From Mobilicoccus caccae (GTDB lineage Bacteria > Actinomycetota > Actinomycetes > Actinomycetales > Dermatophilaceae), in NCBI RefSeq assembly GCF_030161635.1, contig NZ_BSUO01000001.1, forward strand, positions 2,399,199-2,463,198: a stretch of DNA of 64,000 nt, written 5' to 3'. Positions 37,384 to 47,268 of this stretch are shown in pieces. Each line of letters opens with the position of its first letter. Position 1 is the stretch's first letter. Both the position numbers and the translations under genes were made by a program. The notes under the pieces were generated by a model. The model was not told where the DNA came from. It searched no databases and was given only the letters and a program-made list of their open reading frames with translations.

Positions 37384-38600
37384 TCAGCGCGCGCCCAGCC
37401 TGGAGAGCACCACGCTAGCGGCGGCGCGCAGACCGACCTGCAGCGTCGGATCGGCCACCGGCGCGAACGCGGGGTGGTGGTTGCCCGGCACCGGTTCACC
37501 GGAGTCGAGCACCTCGGCCGGGTATCCGCCGTAGAACCAGAACACCGACGGAACACCGAGCGCGGCGGCGAGGTGTCCGAAGTCCTCACTGCCGGACTCG
37601 GGTCGGCCGACATCCGCGTTCTCCTCACCCAGCTCGGCCCGCAGGACCTCGAGGACCCGCCGACTCTCCTCCTCGTCGTTGACGCAGGCGGGGAACCGGC
37701 TCAGCTCCTCGATGTCGGCCTTCGGGGCTCCCGAGGCGAGCACCTCGCCGTCGATGACCCGTCGGATGCCCGCGAGGACCGTCTCGCGGACCTCGGGGGC
37801 GAACGTGCGCACGTTGAGGGCGAGTTCGGCGGAGTTCGGGATGATGTTCTCCTTGAACCCGGCGTGGAAGGTCCCCACGGTGAGCACGGCCATCTCCCGC
37901 GGGTCGACGGAGCGCGAGACCACCGACTGCAGCCGGGTGACGACGTGGGCGCCGAGCACGATCGGATCGATGGAGACGTGCGGCTGGGAGCCGTGCGCCT
38001 GCCGCCCGTGCAGCGTCACCTTCCAGCTGTCCGCCATCGACAGCGCGGTACCGATCGGGACCGACACGGTGCCGGCCAGGCCGGGCATGACGTGCTGGCC
38101 GTAGACGACCTCGGGACGCGGGGCGCGGTCCCACAGGCCGTCCTCGACCATGGCCTTGGCGCCCGCGCCGATCTCCTCACCGGGCTGGAAGACGAGCACG
38201 ACCGTGCCGGACCAGTCCTGCCGCTGCTCGACGAGGAGGCGGGCCAGGGCCAGCCCGACGGCCGTGTGGGTGTCGTGACCGCAGCCGTGCATGACCGGGA
38301 CGACCTCACCGCTGGGAGGGTTCCGGTGGCGGTGCTGCTCCACTCCAGTCCGGTGTCCTCGGCGATGGGCAGCCCGTCGGTGTCGGCGCGGAAGGCCACG
38401 ACCGGGCCGGGACCGTTCTCGAGGACTCCGACGACCCCGGTTCCGGCACACCGGAAGTGCTCGACGCCGAGATCGGTGAGGCGTGCCTCGATGTAGGCCG
38501 CGGTCTCGTGCTCGGCCATGCTCAGCTCGGGGTGGGCGTGCAGGTGGCGGTAGTCCGCCTCGAGCTCCGCGATCAGCCGCTCGTCGATTCCCGTCACCAC
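37384..38600 (-). CDS. M20 family amidohydrolase/peptidase, frameshifted
   Basis: Metal-dependent amidohydrolase (HipO/AbgB type) of 405 residues after repair. It opens RHLHAHPELSMAEHET, has VAFRADTDGLP, the metal-binding MHGCGHDTHTAVGL, FQPGEEIGAGAKAMVEDG with the catalytic Glu, and HGRQAHGSQPH in the lid domain. Substrates of relatives are N-acyl amino acids such as hippurate. The frame breaks at about 38321-38324; one extra base gives STATGNPPSGEVVPVMHG. The GTG start 38600 is 3 nt after the coaD stop, so the two are coupled. Confidence 0.88.
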
Positions 38601-38603
38601 CGG

Positions 38604-39092
38604 TCAGTCCTTGCCCAGACGCTCGCGCAACGCCTCGGCGACCGCGGGGGTGACGAAGCGGGAGACGTCGCCGCCGTAGCGCGCGACCTCCTTGAGCAGC
38701 GAGCTCGACACCTGGGCGAACTCGGGGTCGCTCGGCAGGAACAGGGTCTCGATGCCGGCCAGGTGGCGGTTCATCACGGCCATGGGCAGCTCGTAGGCGT
38801 AGTCCGTCTCGCCCCGCAGGCCCTTGACGATCGCGCCGGCGCCCGTGGTGCGGCACACGTCGACGAGCAACTGCGCCTCGAACGTCATGACGCTCACCCC
38901 GTCGAGGTCGTCGACGTCGGCCTCGATGAGCGCGACCCGTTCCTCGGGGGTGAACAGGCCCGTCTTGTTCGGGTTGATGAGGACGGCCACCACGACCTCG
39001 TCGTAGAGGTTGCGGGCGCGCCTGACGACGTCGAGGTGCCCCAGCGTCATCGGATCGAAGGAACCCGGGCAGACACAGCGCGTGATGCTCAC
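38604..39092 (-). CDS. coaD: Phosphopantetheine adenylyltransferase
   Basis: Penultimate enzyme of coenzyme A synthesis, making dephospho-CoA from phosphopantetheine and ATP; 162 residues. The nucleotidyltransferase motif GSFDPMTLGH is at 10-19, VKGLRGETDYAYE near 90 contacts phosphopantetheine, and FAQVSSSLLKEVA near 128 is the second ATP-binding block. GTG 39092 gives the exact family start; the longer frame upstream is rejected. It is preceded by the thioredoxin-fold gene and coupled to the amidohydrolase. Confidence 0.96.
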   Translation of the reverse strand: MSITRCVCPGSFDPMTLGHLDVVRRARNLYDEVVVAVLINPNKTGLFTPEERVALIEADVDDLDGVSVMTFEAQLLVDVCRTTGAGAIVKGLRGETDYAYELPMAVMNRHLAGIETLFLPSDPEFAQVSSSLLKEVARYGGDVSRFVTPAVAEALRERLGKD

Positions 39093-39150
39093 GATCCGAA
39101 CGTAGCAGCGCAGGTGGCTCGCCCGGTGGGGGCGACGCGGCAGATCGGGC

Positions 39151-39608
39151 TCAGGCCGCCTGGGCCATGGACAGGTGGCTGCGCACGAGCACCGGATCGG
39201 GGTTCGTGCAGGCCTCGCCGTCGGGGAGGATGACGGTCGGCACCGTCTCGGCACCGCCGTTGATGTCGCGCACGAACGCGGCCGCCTCCGGGTCGGACCA
39301 GATGTCGACCCAGGTCGCCTGGCTGCGCAGCGACCCCAGGCGCATCCGCAGGCGCGTGCAGAAGACGCATCCCGGTCGCCAGTAGATGATGACGCGGCCG
39401 TCCCGCACCAGTTGCGCCTGGGCCTCCCAGTGCCGCGCGGTCTGTGGCCGGCGTTTGGGCGCCACCATCAGCGCGAGACATCCGCAGAGCACGAGAGCGA
39501 CGACGGCGACGAGCACCCAGTTGAGCAGGAGAAAAAGGAGGTGAGCAGCACACCACCGCCGACGACGGCAGCGGTGTTCCACCACTGGGCACGTTGGGAC
39601 CTACTCAC
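39151..39608 (-). CDS. Membrane-anchored glutaredoxin-like protein, frameshifted
   Basis: Protein of 152 residues after repair: two adjacent N-terminal hydrophobic helices (NTAAVVGGGVLLTSFF and LLLNWVLVAVVALVL) followed by a cytoplasmic or extracytoplasmic glutaredoxin/mycoredoxin fold with the redox pair in WRPGCVFCTRLR and the cis-Pro block ETVPTVILPDGE. The frame breaks at the A run 39532-39536 (plus strand); one extra base joins the two helices in one frame. The start is uncertain: GTG 39608 gives SRSQRAQWWNT, but no strong ribosome-binding site is seen. A redox partner for mycothiol is possible. It lies between rsmD and coaD. Confidence 0.72.
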
Positions 39609-39735
39609 GGGAAACGAGTCTAGGTCGCCGATGGTGGGTCCCCACACCGGATCGGCTGAGGGAACGCCTTCTTCATCGACCTGTGACCTGGGCGAGTACG
39701 GTTCGAGACGTCCACAGGACGTCCACGAACCGGGG

Positions 39736-40370
39736 TCACGCCTCCTGGGCCGTCTCGCTCTCGGCCCGCGGATCTCCCTCGCCCGCAGCGGCCGCCGCAG
39801 CCTCCGCCCGATGGTCCGGCGCCGCCGGTTCCGCGTACCAGAGCGCCGTCTCGCCGTGCGTCTTCGAGGCGAACCCGACGAGGGCGGCGGGCCAGCTCGG
39901 CTCGGGCGATCGGGAGGACCGCTCGACGACGACGACGGCGTCCGGGTGCAGTCGCGGGGCCAGGTGGGAGAGCACCTCGGCCAGCCCCTGCTCGCCGAGG
40001 TCGTACGGGGGGTCGAGGAACGCGAGGTCGTACTCAGGCCCGTCGGTCTCCCGCCGTAGGTAGGCGGCGGCATCGGCGACGACGACCTGCGCGGAGGCGC
40101 CGAGCTCGGCGACGTTGCGGCGGGTGACCCGCGCGGCACCGCTCGCCTTCTCCACGAGGACGGCTCGCGCGGCGCCGCGGCTGAGCGCCTCCAACCCGAG
40201 GGCTCCCGAGCCGGCGAACAGGTCGATCACCACCGCGTCCTCGAGCACACCCAGGTGATCGAGGCGGGAGAACAGGGACTCCCGCACCCGGTCGGTCGTG
40301 GGACGCGTCGCGGCTCCCGTGGGGGTCGACAGGCGACGCCCCCGAACCGGCCGGAGATGATGCGGGTCAT
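39736..40370 (-). CDS. rsmD: 16S rRNA (guanine966-N2)-methyltransferase, frameshifted
   Basis: SAM-dependent methyltransferase of 211 residues after repair, modifying G966 of 16S rRNA. It starts MTRIISGRFGG, then RRLSTPTG and TTDRVRESLFSRL; motif I is VIDLFAGSGALGLEALSRGA and the catalytic motif is AFLDPPYD. The frame breaks at the C run 40339-40343 (plus strand), only 10 codons after the start; one extra base gives FGGRRLSTP. The C-terminal extension is Ala/Glu-rich. It lies 8 nt downstream of recG and upstream of coaD in the usual order. Confidence 0.93.
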
Positions 40371-40378
40371 GCGACCTC

Positions 40379-42804
40379 CTATCCGCGCGTGAGGAACTCG
40401 GCTGCCTCGTCGTCGACCATCCGCAGGACCATGTCGCGCAGCCGGGCGTGCCCGTCGAGCGACGGGTCCTCATCGAGGAGGGCGGCGGCGTCCGCGCGTG
40501 CCGAGTCGATGATCTGCGCGTCGTGAGAGAGCCGGAGCACCCGCAGCGTCGAGCGGCCACCGCTCTGGCGCGCACCGAGGATGTCGCCCTCGCGCCGTTC
40601 GGCGAGGTCGATGTCGGCGAGCGCGAACCCGTCGGTGAGCTCGGCCACCGCACGCACCCGACGCTCGGCGGACTCGACCTGGGTGCGGGTGACCAGCAGG
40701 CACAGGCCCGGCGCGCTCCCCCGGCCGACGCGACCGCGGAGCTGGTGCAGTTGCGAGACGCCGTAGCGGTCGGCGTTCATGACGACCATGACCGTGGCGT
40801 TCGGCACGTCAACACCGACCTCGATGACGGTGGTGGACACCAGGACGTCGATCTCGCCGGCGGCGAACGCCGTCATCACCGCGTCCTTCTCCTCGGCCGG
40901 CAGACGCCCGTGCAGCACGCCGACGCGGACCCCGGCGAACTCCGGCCGCGCCGTGATCTCGGCGGCGACGTCGTCGACGGCCGACAGGTCGCTGATGACG
41001 AACTCCTCGCGCGGGTCTCGCGCCGACGCGGTGTGCTCGGGGCCGAACAGGGCGCACTCCTCCCCCGCCGCGAACCCGTCCGCGTCGTCGCCGTCGCCGT
41101 CGTATCCGGTCAGCAGGTCGGCGCCGTCGGTCTCCTGGCCGCCGGAGTCGATGCGCGGACACACCACGTAGGCCTGATGCCCCGCGGCGACCTCCTCGGC
41201 GACCCGCGACCAGGCCCGCTCGTACCAGCGAGGGTTGTCCACGACGTGGGTGGCGATGGGCGCGCGGCCCGGCGGCAGCTCACGCATGGTCGAGACGTCC
41301 ATGTCGCCGAACACGGTCATCGCCACCGTGCGGGGAATGGGCGTGGCCGTCATGACCAACAGGTGCGGCTGACCGGTCGCCTTGTCGCTGAGGGCATCCC
41401 GCTGCTCCACGCCGAAGCGGTGCTGCTCGTCGACGACCACGAGTCCCAGGGCCGCGAAGCTCACCTTGTCCTGGATGAGGCTGTGCGTGCCCACGACGAT
41501 GCCCGCCTCACCGGAGGCCGCCTCCAGCATCGCCTTCTTGCGCGCCGCCGTGGACATGCTGCCGGTCAGGAGCGTGACCCGCGTGCCACCGGCGTCCCCA
41601 CCGAGCAGCCCCGCCTCGGCGAGGTCTCCCAGGAGCCCGGTGATCGAGCGGTGGTGCTGTGCGGCGAGGACCTCGGTGGGTGCCAGGAGGGCGCACTGGC
41701 CCCCGGCGTCGACGACCGCGAGCATCGCCCGAAGGGCCACGAGCGTCTTGCCCGAGCCCACCTCGCCCTGCAGCAGCCGGTTCATCGGCTGCTCACACGC
41801 GAGGTCGGCGGCGATCTCGCGACCGGCCTCCTGCTGCCCCGGGGTCAACTCGAAGGGGAGCCGCTCGTCGAAGCGGGACAGCAGACCGCCCGAGGCAGCG
41901 GTGCGCGGCACCGCCACACCCGCCCGGGCGGCCCGCCGTCGCTGGCCCAGCACGATCTGCATGGCCAGCGCCTCGTCGTAGGCGAAACGTCGTCGCGCGA
42001 ACCCCACCTCGGCCCGGGCGTGCGGCACGTGACGCATGCGCATCGCCTCGGCGAACGTCGGCAGTCCGTGCTGCTCCCGGATGTCCTGCGGAAGGGGCTC
42101 CTCCATCTCGAGGGCGTCGACGCACAGTTGGGCGCAGTGACCCACCGACCAGGGCGGCATGCCCTTGACCTCGCGATAGTGCGGGATGAGGCGGCGGTCG
42201 AGCGTGATCTGCGAGGAGGGCGGCGGGGGTCCTCGAGGAGGTCGTACAGCGGGTGGGCGATCTGCCGGCGGCCGTTGAACTCGGTGACCGTGCCCTGGAA
42301 GAGGGCGCAGACCCCCTCGCGGAGCCGGTCGGCGTGACCGTGCGCGGTGAAGAAGACGATCGTCAGCGGTCCGTGCTCGGTGTCCACATCGGCGGTGAGC
42401 ATCTTCTGCCCCGGGCGCCCCGAGCGCATGACCTTGATCTCGGCCCGCTTGATACGACCCGCGATCACCAGGTACCGGCCGGGGTACAGGCCCTCGAACG
42501 TCGTGGCCACCTCGGAGAACCGTGTGGGGAAGAACCACAGCAGGTCCTCGACCGTCTCGATGCCACGGGCGGAGGCGAGGTTCTTGGCGTACTTCTCCTC
42601 GAAGACCCTGCGCAGCGGGGTGTCGAGCGTGACGGAGTTCAGCGGCGGCAGTCGCGTGGGCAGGGGCACGCCCGGCAGGTGGACCACGCCCGCCAACGGC
42701 CCGTGCTCGCCGGTGTGACCGGCCAACCGCGCCGCGCCCTTGCTGCTGCTCTTGCGCTTGCCCGCCGTGCCCCCGCCACCGGCACGAGGTCCCGAGCTCG
42801 CCAT
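40379..42804 (-). CDS. recG: ATP-dependent DNA helicase RecG, frameshifted
   Basis: Branch-migrating helicase of 808 residues after repair, processing stalled forks and recombination intermediates. The wedge/OB domain is in the first 300 residues (YPGRYLVIAGRIKRAEIK, QIAHPLYDLLED). Walker A is LLQGEVGSGKTLVA, the DEXX box is VVVDEQHRFG, motif III is MTATPIPRT and motif VI is QLRGRVGRGS. The frame breaks at the G run 42225-42229 (plus strand); one extra base gives LLEDPPPPSSQITLDRR. ATG 42804 overlaps the DAK2 gene stop. The N-terminus has a Gly/Lys/Ser tail of about 30 residues. Confidence 0.95.
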
Positions 42805-44621
42805 CACTCCACCCCCACCAGCAGGTCGTACACGCTCTGCCCGCCGTCGCAGACCTCCACCTCGACGTCGGCGATCGTGGCGACGACGGCCGCCACGCGC
42901 TCCCCGAGACCCGATGCCGCCTCGCCCTCCACGAGGGTGACGAGCTCGGCCTCGTCCTGCATGAGCGTGCGCACGACCTCCACGGCCACCTCGCACGCGT
43001 CGTGCCCGAGGTGCAGCACGCGGTCGTCGACGAAACCCAGGACGTCTCCCGGCTCGCAGTCGCCCGCGTCGGTGCGCGCGGCGGTCGTGGCCGTGGCCAC
43101 CACGCCGTAGCGCACGGCGTCGGCGGCCTCACGCATGCGCTCCTCCGACGCCGCGTCGGCGGGGTCGAAGACGGCGACGGCGGCGAGCCCCTGCAGCAGG
43201 TGGCGGGTGGGGACGACCGAGAGCTCCACACCGCTCTCGGCGGCCACGTCGCGCGCCGCTTCGGCCGCGAGGACGGCGTCGGCGTCGTCGGGAAGGACCA
43301 CGACCCTGGCCGACCCCGTCGACCTGGCCGCGGCGGCGATCTGCGCCGGAGTCACGCGCTTGCCCGGGCCCTCGTGCACCACGGCGGCCCCGGCCTGCTC
43401 GAAGAGCCCGGCCATGCGCGGCGCGCTCACACAGGCGACGACGCCGAGCACCGTTCGCGCGTCACGGCGGTCGCGGGCGGCGCTCGCGGCAGTCGCAGAG
43501 CTGTGTTCCGGTGCAGCGCAGGCGTCGACGACGGTCGTGGCGTCGCCGGCGAGCAGGGTGATGCGGATGCCGTAGGGACGCCCGACCTCCAACCCCGCCT
43601 CGACGGCCGCTCCCGCCTCCGCGGTGTGCACGTGCACCGTGCGCAGACCGGCGTCGCCGGCCACGAGGACGCTGTCCCCGAGGGAGGTCAGCCTCGCCGC
43701 CAGACGGTCGGAGGCCGCGTCCTCGACCCCGTCGAGCAGGTACATGACCTCGAACTGCGGTCCGCTCACCTCCTGCTCGGCCACGAACGTCGCCCCCCGG
43801 GGAGCGCTCTCGTCGCCGTTGACCTCGACGGCGGCATCCGGATCGGCCACCTCGCCGTGCACGACCGCCCGCAGCGCGTCGAAGACGACGACCAGGCCCG
43901 CCCCACCCGCGTCGACGACTCCGGCGCGGGCCAGCGCGTCGAGTTGTGTCGGAGTGGCCGACAAGGCCTGCCGCGCCGCACGGCAGACGCTGTCGACGAC
44001 CGCGACCAAGGACGCGTCACCGGAGTCGACCTGTGCGCGCGCCGCCTGGGCCGCGGCCCGGGCGACGGTGAGGATCGTGCCTTCCACCGGGTCGGTGACC
44101 GCCCGGCGGGCCCGACGATCGGCCTCGGCGATCGCCGCCGCCAGCAGGGGGCCGTCGATGCCCCGATGGTCGGTGTCGGCGTTCTCGGCCGCGACGCCGG
44201 CCAGCCCGGCGATGAGCTGGCTGAGGATGACCCCGGAGTTTCCGCGGGCGGAGAACAGGCTCGACCGGGCCAGCGCGGAGACGCCGCCGACGATGCCCAG
44301 CACCTGCGCATCGCCCTCGCGGGCGCGGGCGCGGGCGATGAGGGACTCGACGAACCCCTGGAGCCCGGCGTCGAGGGTCAGGTAGAGGTTGGTGCCGGTG
44401 TCGCCGTCGGGCACCGGGTACACGTTGAGCGCGTCGAGCCGGTGACGGTGGCGTCCGAGGTCGTCGCGTGCACGGAACAGCCAGCGGCGCAGGGCGGCGT
44501 CGTCGAGGACGTCGAGACCTGCGGCGACACCGGAGACCCCGGATGCGCCGGCGACACCTGAGGCGTCGGGGACGCCCGGGACGTCGGGGGCCGCGCCCTG
44601 CGGTGTGGTCGACTCGGTCAC
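42804..44621 (-). CDS. DAK2-domain fatty-acid-kinase-like protein (FakA-like)
   Basis: Protein of 605 residues with an N-terminal DhaL/DAK2 ATP-binding domain (about 40-240), in which NVYPVPDGDTGTNLY (67-80) supplies the Mg-ATP aspartates and SARGNSGVILSQ the phosphate loop. A middle domain and a C-terminal DegV-related domain (about 290-605) follow. Relatives phosphorylate fatty acids bound to a FakB partner. No fakB gene is visible here. GTG 44621 is preferred because GAGGA lies about 7 nt upstream; an earlier ATG at 44654 is possible. It precedes recG, the usual order, and is divergent from rpmB. Confidence 0.88.
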   Translation of the reverse strand: MTESTTPQGAAPDVPGVPDASGVAGASGVSGVAAGLDVLDDAALRRWLFRARDDLGRHRHRLDALNVYPVPDGDTGTNLYLTLDAGLQGFVESLIARARAREGDAQVLGIVGGVSALARSSLFSARGNSGVILSQLIAGLAGVAAENADTDHRGIDGPLLAAAIAEADRRARRAVTDPVEGTILTVARAAAQAARAQVDSGDASLVAVVDSVCRAARQALSATPTQLDALARAGVVDAGGAGLVVVFDALRAVVHGEVADPDAAVEVNGDESAPRGATFVAEQEVSGPQFEVMYLLDGVEDAASDRLAARLTSLGDSVLVAGDAGLRTVHVHTAEAGAAVEAGLEVGRPYGIRITLLAGDATTVVDACAAPEHSSATAASAARDRRDARTVLGVVACVSAPRMAGLFEQAGAAVVHEGPGKRVTPAQIAAAARSTGSARVVVLPDDADAVLAAEAARDVAAESGVELSVVPTRHLLQGLAAVAVFDPADAASEERMREAADAVRYGVVATATTAARTDAGDCEPGDVLGFVDDRVLHLGHDACEVAVEVVRTLMQDEAELVTLVEGEAASGLGERVAAVVATIADVEVEVCDGGQSVYDLLVGVE

Positions 44622-44725
44622 GGACACATCCTCACATCCCGCACCGACAACCATCCCGAACCACCGCCGACCGGCGCCGATGAGGGTGCGGAGCAGCGCC
44701 GACGGGGTCGGGTGAGCCCAGGAAT

Positions 44726-44755
44726 TTGGGGGCGACCGATGCCGTGGCGTACGCT
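44726..44755 (+). promoter_or_regulatory. Candidate rpmB promoter
   Basis: TTGGGG and TACGCT are separated by 18 nt, a plausible -35/-10 pair about 125 nt upstream of rpmB in the 261-nt spacer divergent from the DAK2 gene. Confidence 0.3.
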
Positions 44756-44882
44756 GGGCCGGTTACCTCCGGCCGATGGGCGCGCACCTGAGGACATCGA
44801 ATCCAGATCGACTTTCGACGTGCGCCCGAACTCACCGGGCCGGACCCGTTCTCGAACGATCATGAATCTCCAGGAGTGACCA

Positions 44883-45077
44883 GTGGCTGCCACCTGCGAC
44901 GTCTGCGGCAAGGGACCGACCTTCGGTCACAACATCTCGCACTCGCACCGGCGCACCAACCGTCGTTGGACGCCGAACATCCAGAAGGTTCGCGCGTTCG
45001 TGGGCGCCGAGGGCAAGACCCCGAAGCGTCTCAACGTGTGCACCTCGTGCATCAAGGCCGGCAAGGTCGCGCGCTGA
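44883..45077 (+). CDS. rpmB: 50S ribosomal protein L28
   Basis: Large-subunit ribosomal protein of 64 residues. It begins AATCDVCGKGPTFGHNISHS and has NRRWTPNIQKVRAFV and VCTSCIKAGKV, so the CxxC...CxxC zinc set is present. GTG 44883 follows AGGAG at a good distance. It is transcribed alone, divergent from the DAK2/recG operon, and ends in a strong terminator. Confidence 0.97.
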   Translation: MAATCDVCGKGPTFGHNISHSHRRTNRRWTPNIQKVRAFVGAEGKTPKRLNVCTSCIKAGKVAR

Positions 45078-45120
45078 CCGTTCGACGGTCGGTCCTCGCC
45101 TTTCGCGCCTGACGGCTCTC

Positions 45121-45159
45121 GGCGCCGGGACATCACCTGCGGGTGACCCGGCGCCTTTG
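45121..45159 (+). terminator. Rho-independent terminator of rpmB
   Basis: GGCGCCGGG and CCCGGCGCC pair around an inner TCACC/GGGTGA hairpin, followed by TTTGT. It also lies 12 nt beyond the stop of the convergent HAD gene. Confidence 0.85.
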
Positions 45160-45170
45160 TCGTGCCCGTT

Positions 45171-45800
45171 TCAGGCGCGCGCGGCGCGCACACGGCGCGC
45201 GAGATCGGCGAGGTCGGTGGTGTCGAGATCACCGCCGATCCCCCGCAGTCCTGCCACCACCGCTCCGGCGCTGCGGCCCGCACTGACCCCGGCGGCGCTG
45301 TCCTCCACGACGAGACAGGCCGCGATGTCGACGCCGATGCGCCGGGCTCCCAGGAGGTACCCCGCCGGGTCGGGTTTGCCCTCGGCCACCTCGTCGACGG
45401 GAACGAGGTCGGGCGCGTCGATGCCCGCGGCGCCGAGCCTGGCCTCCGCGAGCGCGCGGTCGGCGTTCGTCACGACCGCCCAGGGCAACCCCAGCTCGCG
45501 CAGCATCTCCACGAACTCCGCCGCGCCCTCGGCCGCGACGACACCTTCGAGGTCCTCGGTCTCGCGGCGCATGTACTCCTGGGCCTCGGCGGCGATGGTC
45601 TCCTCGTCGAGGTCGGGCCGGAATCGCCGCATGGTGGCGTCGGAGGTCGCTCCGTGACACACGGCGACGACGGCCTCGGGGTCGACGTCGTACGCCGTCG
45701 CCCACGCCCGCCACTGTCGTTCCACGGCGGCGTCGGAGTCGACGAGGGTCCCGTCCATGTCGAGCAGCACCCCTCGCACGTCCCGCAGTGCGTCGTCCAT
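45171..45800 (-). CDS. HAD-superfamily phosphatase/beta-phosphoglucomutase-like
   Basis: HAD hydrolase subfamily IA of 209 residues. Motif I is LLDMDGTLVDSD at 12-23 with the nucleophile Asp, motif II VVTNADR near 107, motif III lysine in EGKPDPAGYL near 140 and motif IV VVEDSAAGVSAG near 165. The helical cap lies between motifs I and II. The substrate is not predictable; phosphoglycolate or sugar phosphates are typical. ATG 45800 follows GAGGAGGA. It is 73 nt downstream of thiL on the same strand and may share its transcript. Confidence 0.88.
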   Translation of the reverse strand: MDDALRDVRGVLLDMDGTLVDSDAAVERQWRAWATAYDVDPEAVVAVCHGATSDATMRRFRPDLDEETIAAEAQEYMRRETEDLEGVVAAEGAAEFVEMLRELGLPWAVVTNADRALAEARLGAAGIDAPDLVPVDEVAEGKPDPAGYLLGARRIGVDIAACLVVEDSAAGVSAGRSAGAVVAGLRGIGGDLDTTDLADLARRVRAARA

Positions 45801-45873
45801 GGGTCCTCCTCGTCCGTGGGTGGCGATCGCCGGTCCGACCGCTCCCTCGTGTCGCTGCCCGTCACGACACCCC

Positions 45874-46863
45874 TCACCGGGAGGTGTCGAAGTGGTCCCA
45901 GCCTCCCCCACGCCGTGGCTCGCCACCGACCCGGACCCCCGCCCCCAGCTCGTCGACCGGCCCCACCGTGCCCAGGACGTGCCAGCCGTCGGGCGCCTCG
46001 GCGAACGTCGCGAGCAGCGAGTGCTCCTCCCCGCCCGTGAGGACACAGGTGAGGGCCTCCTCCGCTCCCACCGCGGAGGTCAGCGCGTCGACGTGCGGGG
46101 CGAGCGCGGCCGGGTCCAGGTCGATGACGACGCCACTGGCGCGCGCGACCCGGCCCGCGTCGCGCACGAGTCCGTCGGACAGGTCGATCATCGCGTGGGC
46201 TCCGGCACGGGCGGCTCCCGGGCCCTCGGACAGCGGCGGCGCGGGACGCCGGTGGATGGCGACGAGATCGGGGGCGATCTCGCCGCGCCCGGTACGCAAC
46301 AGCGCCCAGCCCGCCCCGGAACGTCCGAGACCGCCCGCCACCGCCACGACGTCACCCGGTCGAGCACCACTGCGCAGCACCGGATCTCGTCCCTCGGTGG
46401 TGCCGAACGCGGTGATCGACACCATCACCGTGCCGTCGTCGGCCCCGGACAGGTCACCTCCGACGACACTCGTCCTGGCCTCCCGGGCCGCCTCACCGAT
46501 CCCGCGGGCCAGGTCGGTCACCCACGCCATCGACGTGCCCGCATGCGCGGCCAGGGTGACGAGCAGACCCGTGGTCACCCCACCCATCGCGGCGATGTCG
46601 GCGCAGTTCTGCATGACGGCCTTGTGACCCACGTCGGCGCCGGTCGACCACGCGTCCAGCCAGTCGTGGCCGAGGACCACGGCGTCGGTCGTCGCGAGGA
46701 ACCGGCCGTCCGGTGCCGCCAGCCACGCGGTGTCGTCCCCCGGCCCCACGAGCACTCCCGTCGCGGCGGAGGGTCCGTGGTCGGCACGCAGCAGCGGGAA
46801 AATGTGTTCCAGCACCTCCTCCTCGGAGACATCGGCCAGTCGGAGGTCACGGGAGTCGTTCAC
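45874..46863 (-). CDS. thiL: Thiamine-monophosphate kinase
   Basis: Makes thiamine diphosphate from thiamine monophosphate; 329 residues. PurM/SelD-like ATP-binding fold with VGPGDDTAWLA near 41, GHDWLDAWSTGADVGHKAV near 65 supplying metal-binding residues, SVVGGDLSGAD near 128 and MIDLSDGLVRDAGRV near 216. GTG 46863 starts in the stop of a 25-codon upstream frame. It is divergent from the AsnC-domain gene. The order thiL near ddl, DUF3515 and rpmB is conserved in actinobacteria. Confidence 0.94.
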   Translation of the reverse strand: MNDSRDLRLADVSEEEVLEHIFPLLRADHGPSAATGVLVGPGDDTAWLAAPDGRFLATTDAVVLGHDWLDAWSTGADVGHKAVMQNCADIAAMGGVTTGLLVTLAAHAGTSMAWVTDLARGIGEAAREARTSVVGGDLSGADDGTVMVSITAFGTTEGRDPVLRSGARPGDVVAVAGGLGRSGAGWALLRTGRGEIAPDLVAIHRRPAPPLSEGPGAARAGAHAMIDLSDGLVRDAGRVARASGVVIDLDPAALAPHVDALTSAVGAEEALTCVLTGGEEHSLLATFAEAPDGWHVLGTVGPVDELGAGVRVGGEPRRGGGWDHFDTSR

Positions 46864-46937
46864 GCGCAGTCGTCCTCGGGGTCGGTGAAGAGGGCGGCAC
46901 CACCGGGCGGCTCCGGCGGAAGCGGCATGTCTGCCAT
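46860..46937 (-). CDS. Possible 25-residue ORF overlapping thiL start
   Basis: Reads MADMPLPPEPPGGAALFTD then PEDDCA, and its TGA overlaps the thiL GTG (GTGA). It could be a coupling leader peptide or a real small protein. No ribosome-binding site is clear and no family is recognised; its only support is the exact stop-start overlap. Confidence 0.3.
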   Translation of the reverse strand: MADMPLPPEPPGGAALFTDPEDDCA

Positions 46938-47033
46938 GCGCGCACGGTACCGTCGTTGCCAGCGGCAGGCACCGTCGACCCGATCCGTGCGCCTGCCGCC
47001 GCCCAGTCCGCGCCGCTCCTGCAGGAGGCACCC

Positions 47034-47267
47034 ATGGTCCAGGCCTACGTTCTGATCCAGACCGAGGTCGGCAAGTCGAGCTCCGTCGCCGAGAGCATCC
47101 GGCAGCTCGCCGGAGTCGTCGCCACCGACGAGGTCACCGGCCCCTACGACATCATCTGCAAGCTCGAGGCCGGCAGCGTCGAAGACCTCGGCATGCTCGT
47201 GCTGGCCAAGGTGCAGGAGGTCTCGGGCATCACCCGCACGTTGACCTGCACGGTGGTGCACGCCTGA
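47034..47267 (+). CDS. Stand-alone AsnC/Lrp ligand-binding (RAM) domain protein
   Basis: Protein of 77 residues made only of the RAM/AsnC effector domain, without the HTH of Lrp proteins: AYVLIQTEVGKSSSVAESIR, VVATDEVTGPYDIICKLEA and VQEVSGITRTLTCTVV. Such lone domains form oligomers and bind amino acids, but a target is unknown. ATG 47034 follows CAGGAGG. It is one base from the DUF3515 gene and presumably cotranscribed, and is divergent from thiL; the same trio occurs in other actinobacteria. Confidence 0.93.
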   Translation: MVQAYVLIQTEVGKSSSVAESIRQLAGVVATDEVTGPYDIICKLEAGSVEDLGMLVLAKVQEVSGITRTLTCTVVHA

Positions 47268-47268
47268 G

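Noticed and set aside
42225..42229. Programmed frameshifting in recG (and hup)
   Set aside because: No slippery heptamer or stimulator, and the same one-base loss affects many unrelated genes, so a sequence error is far likelier.
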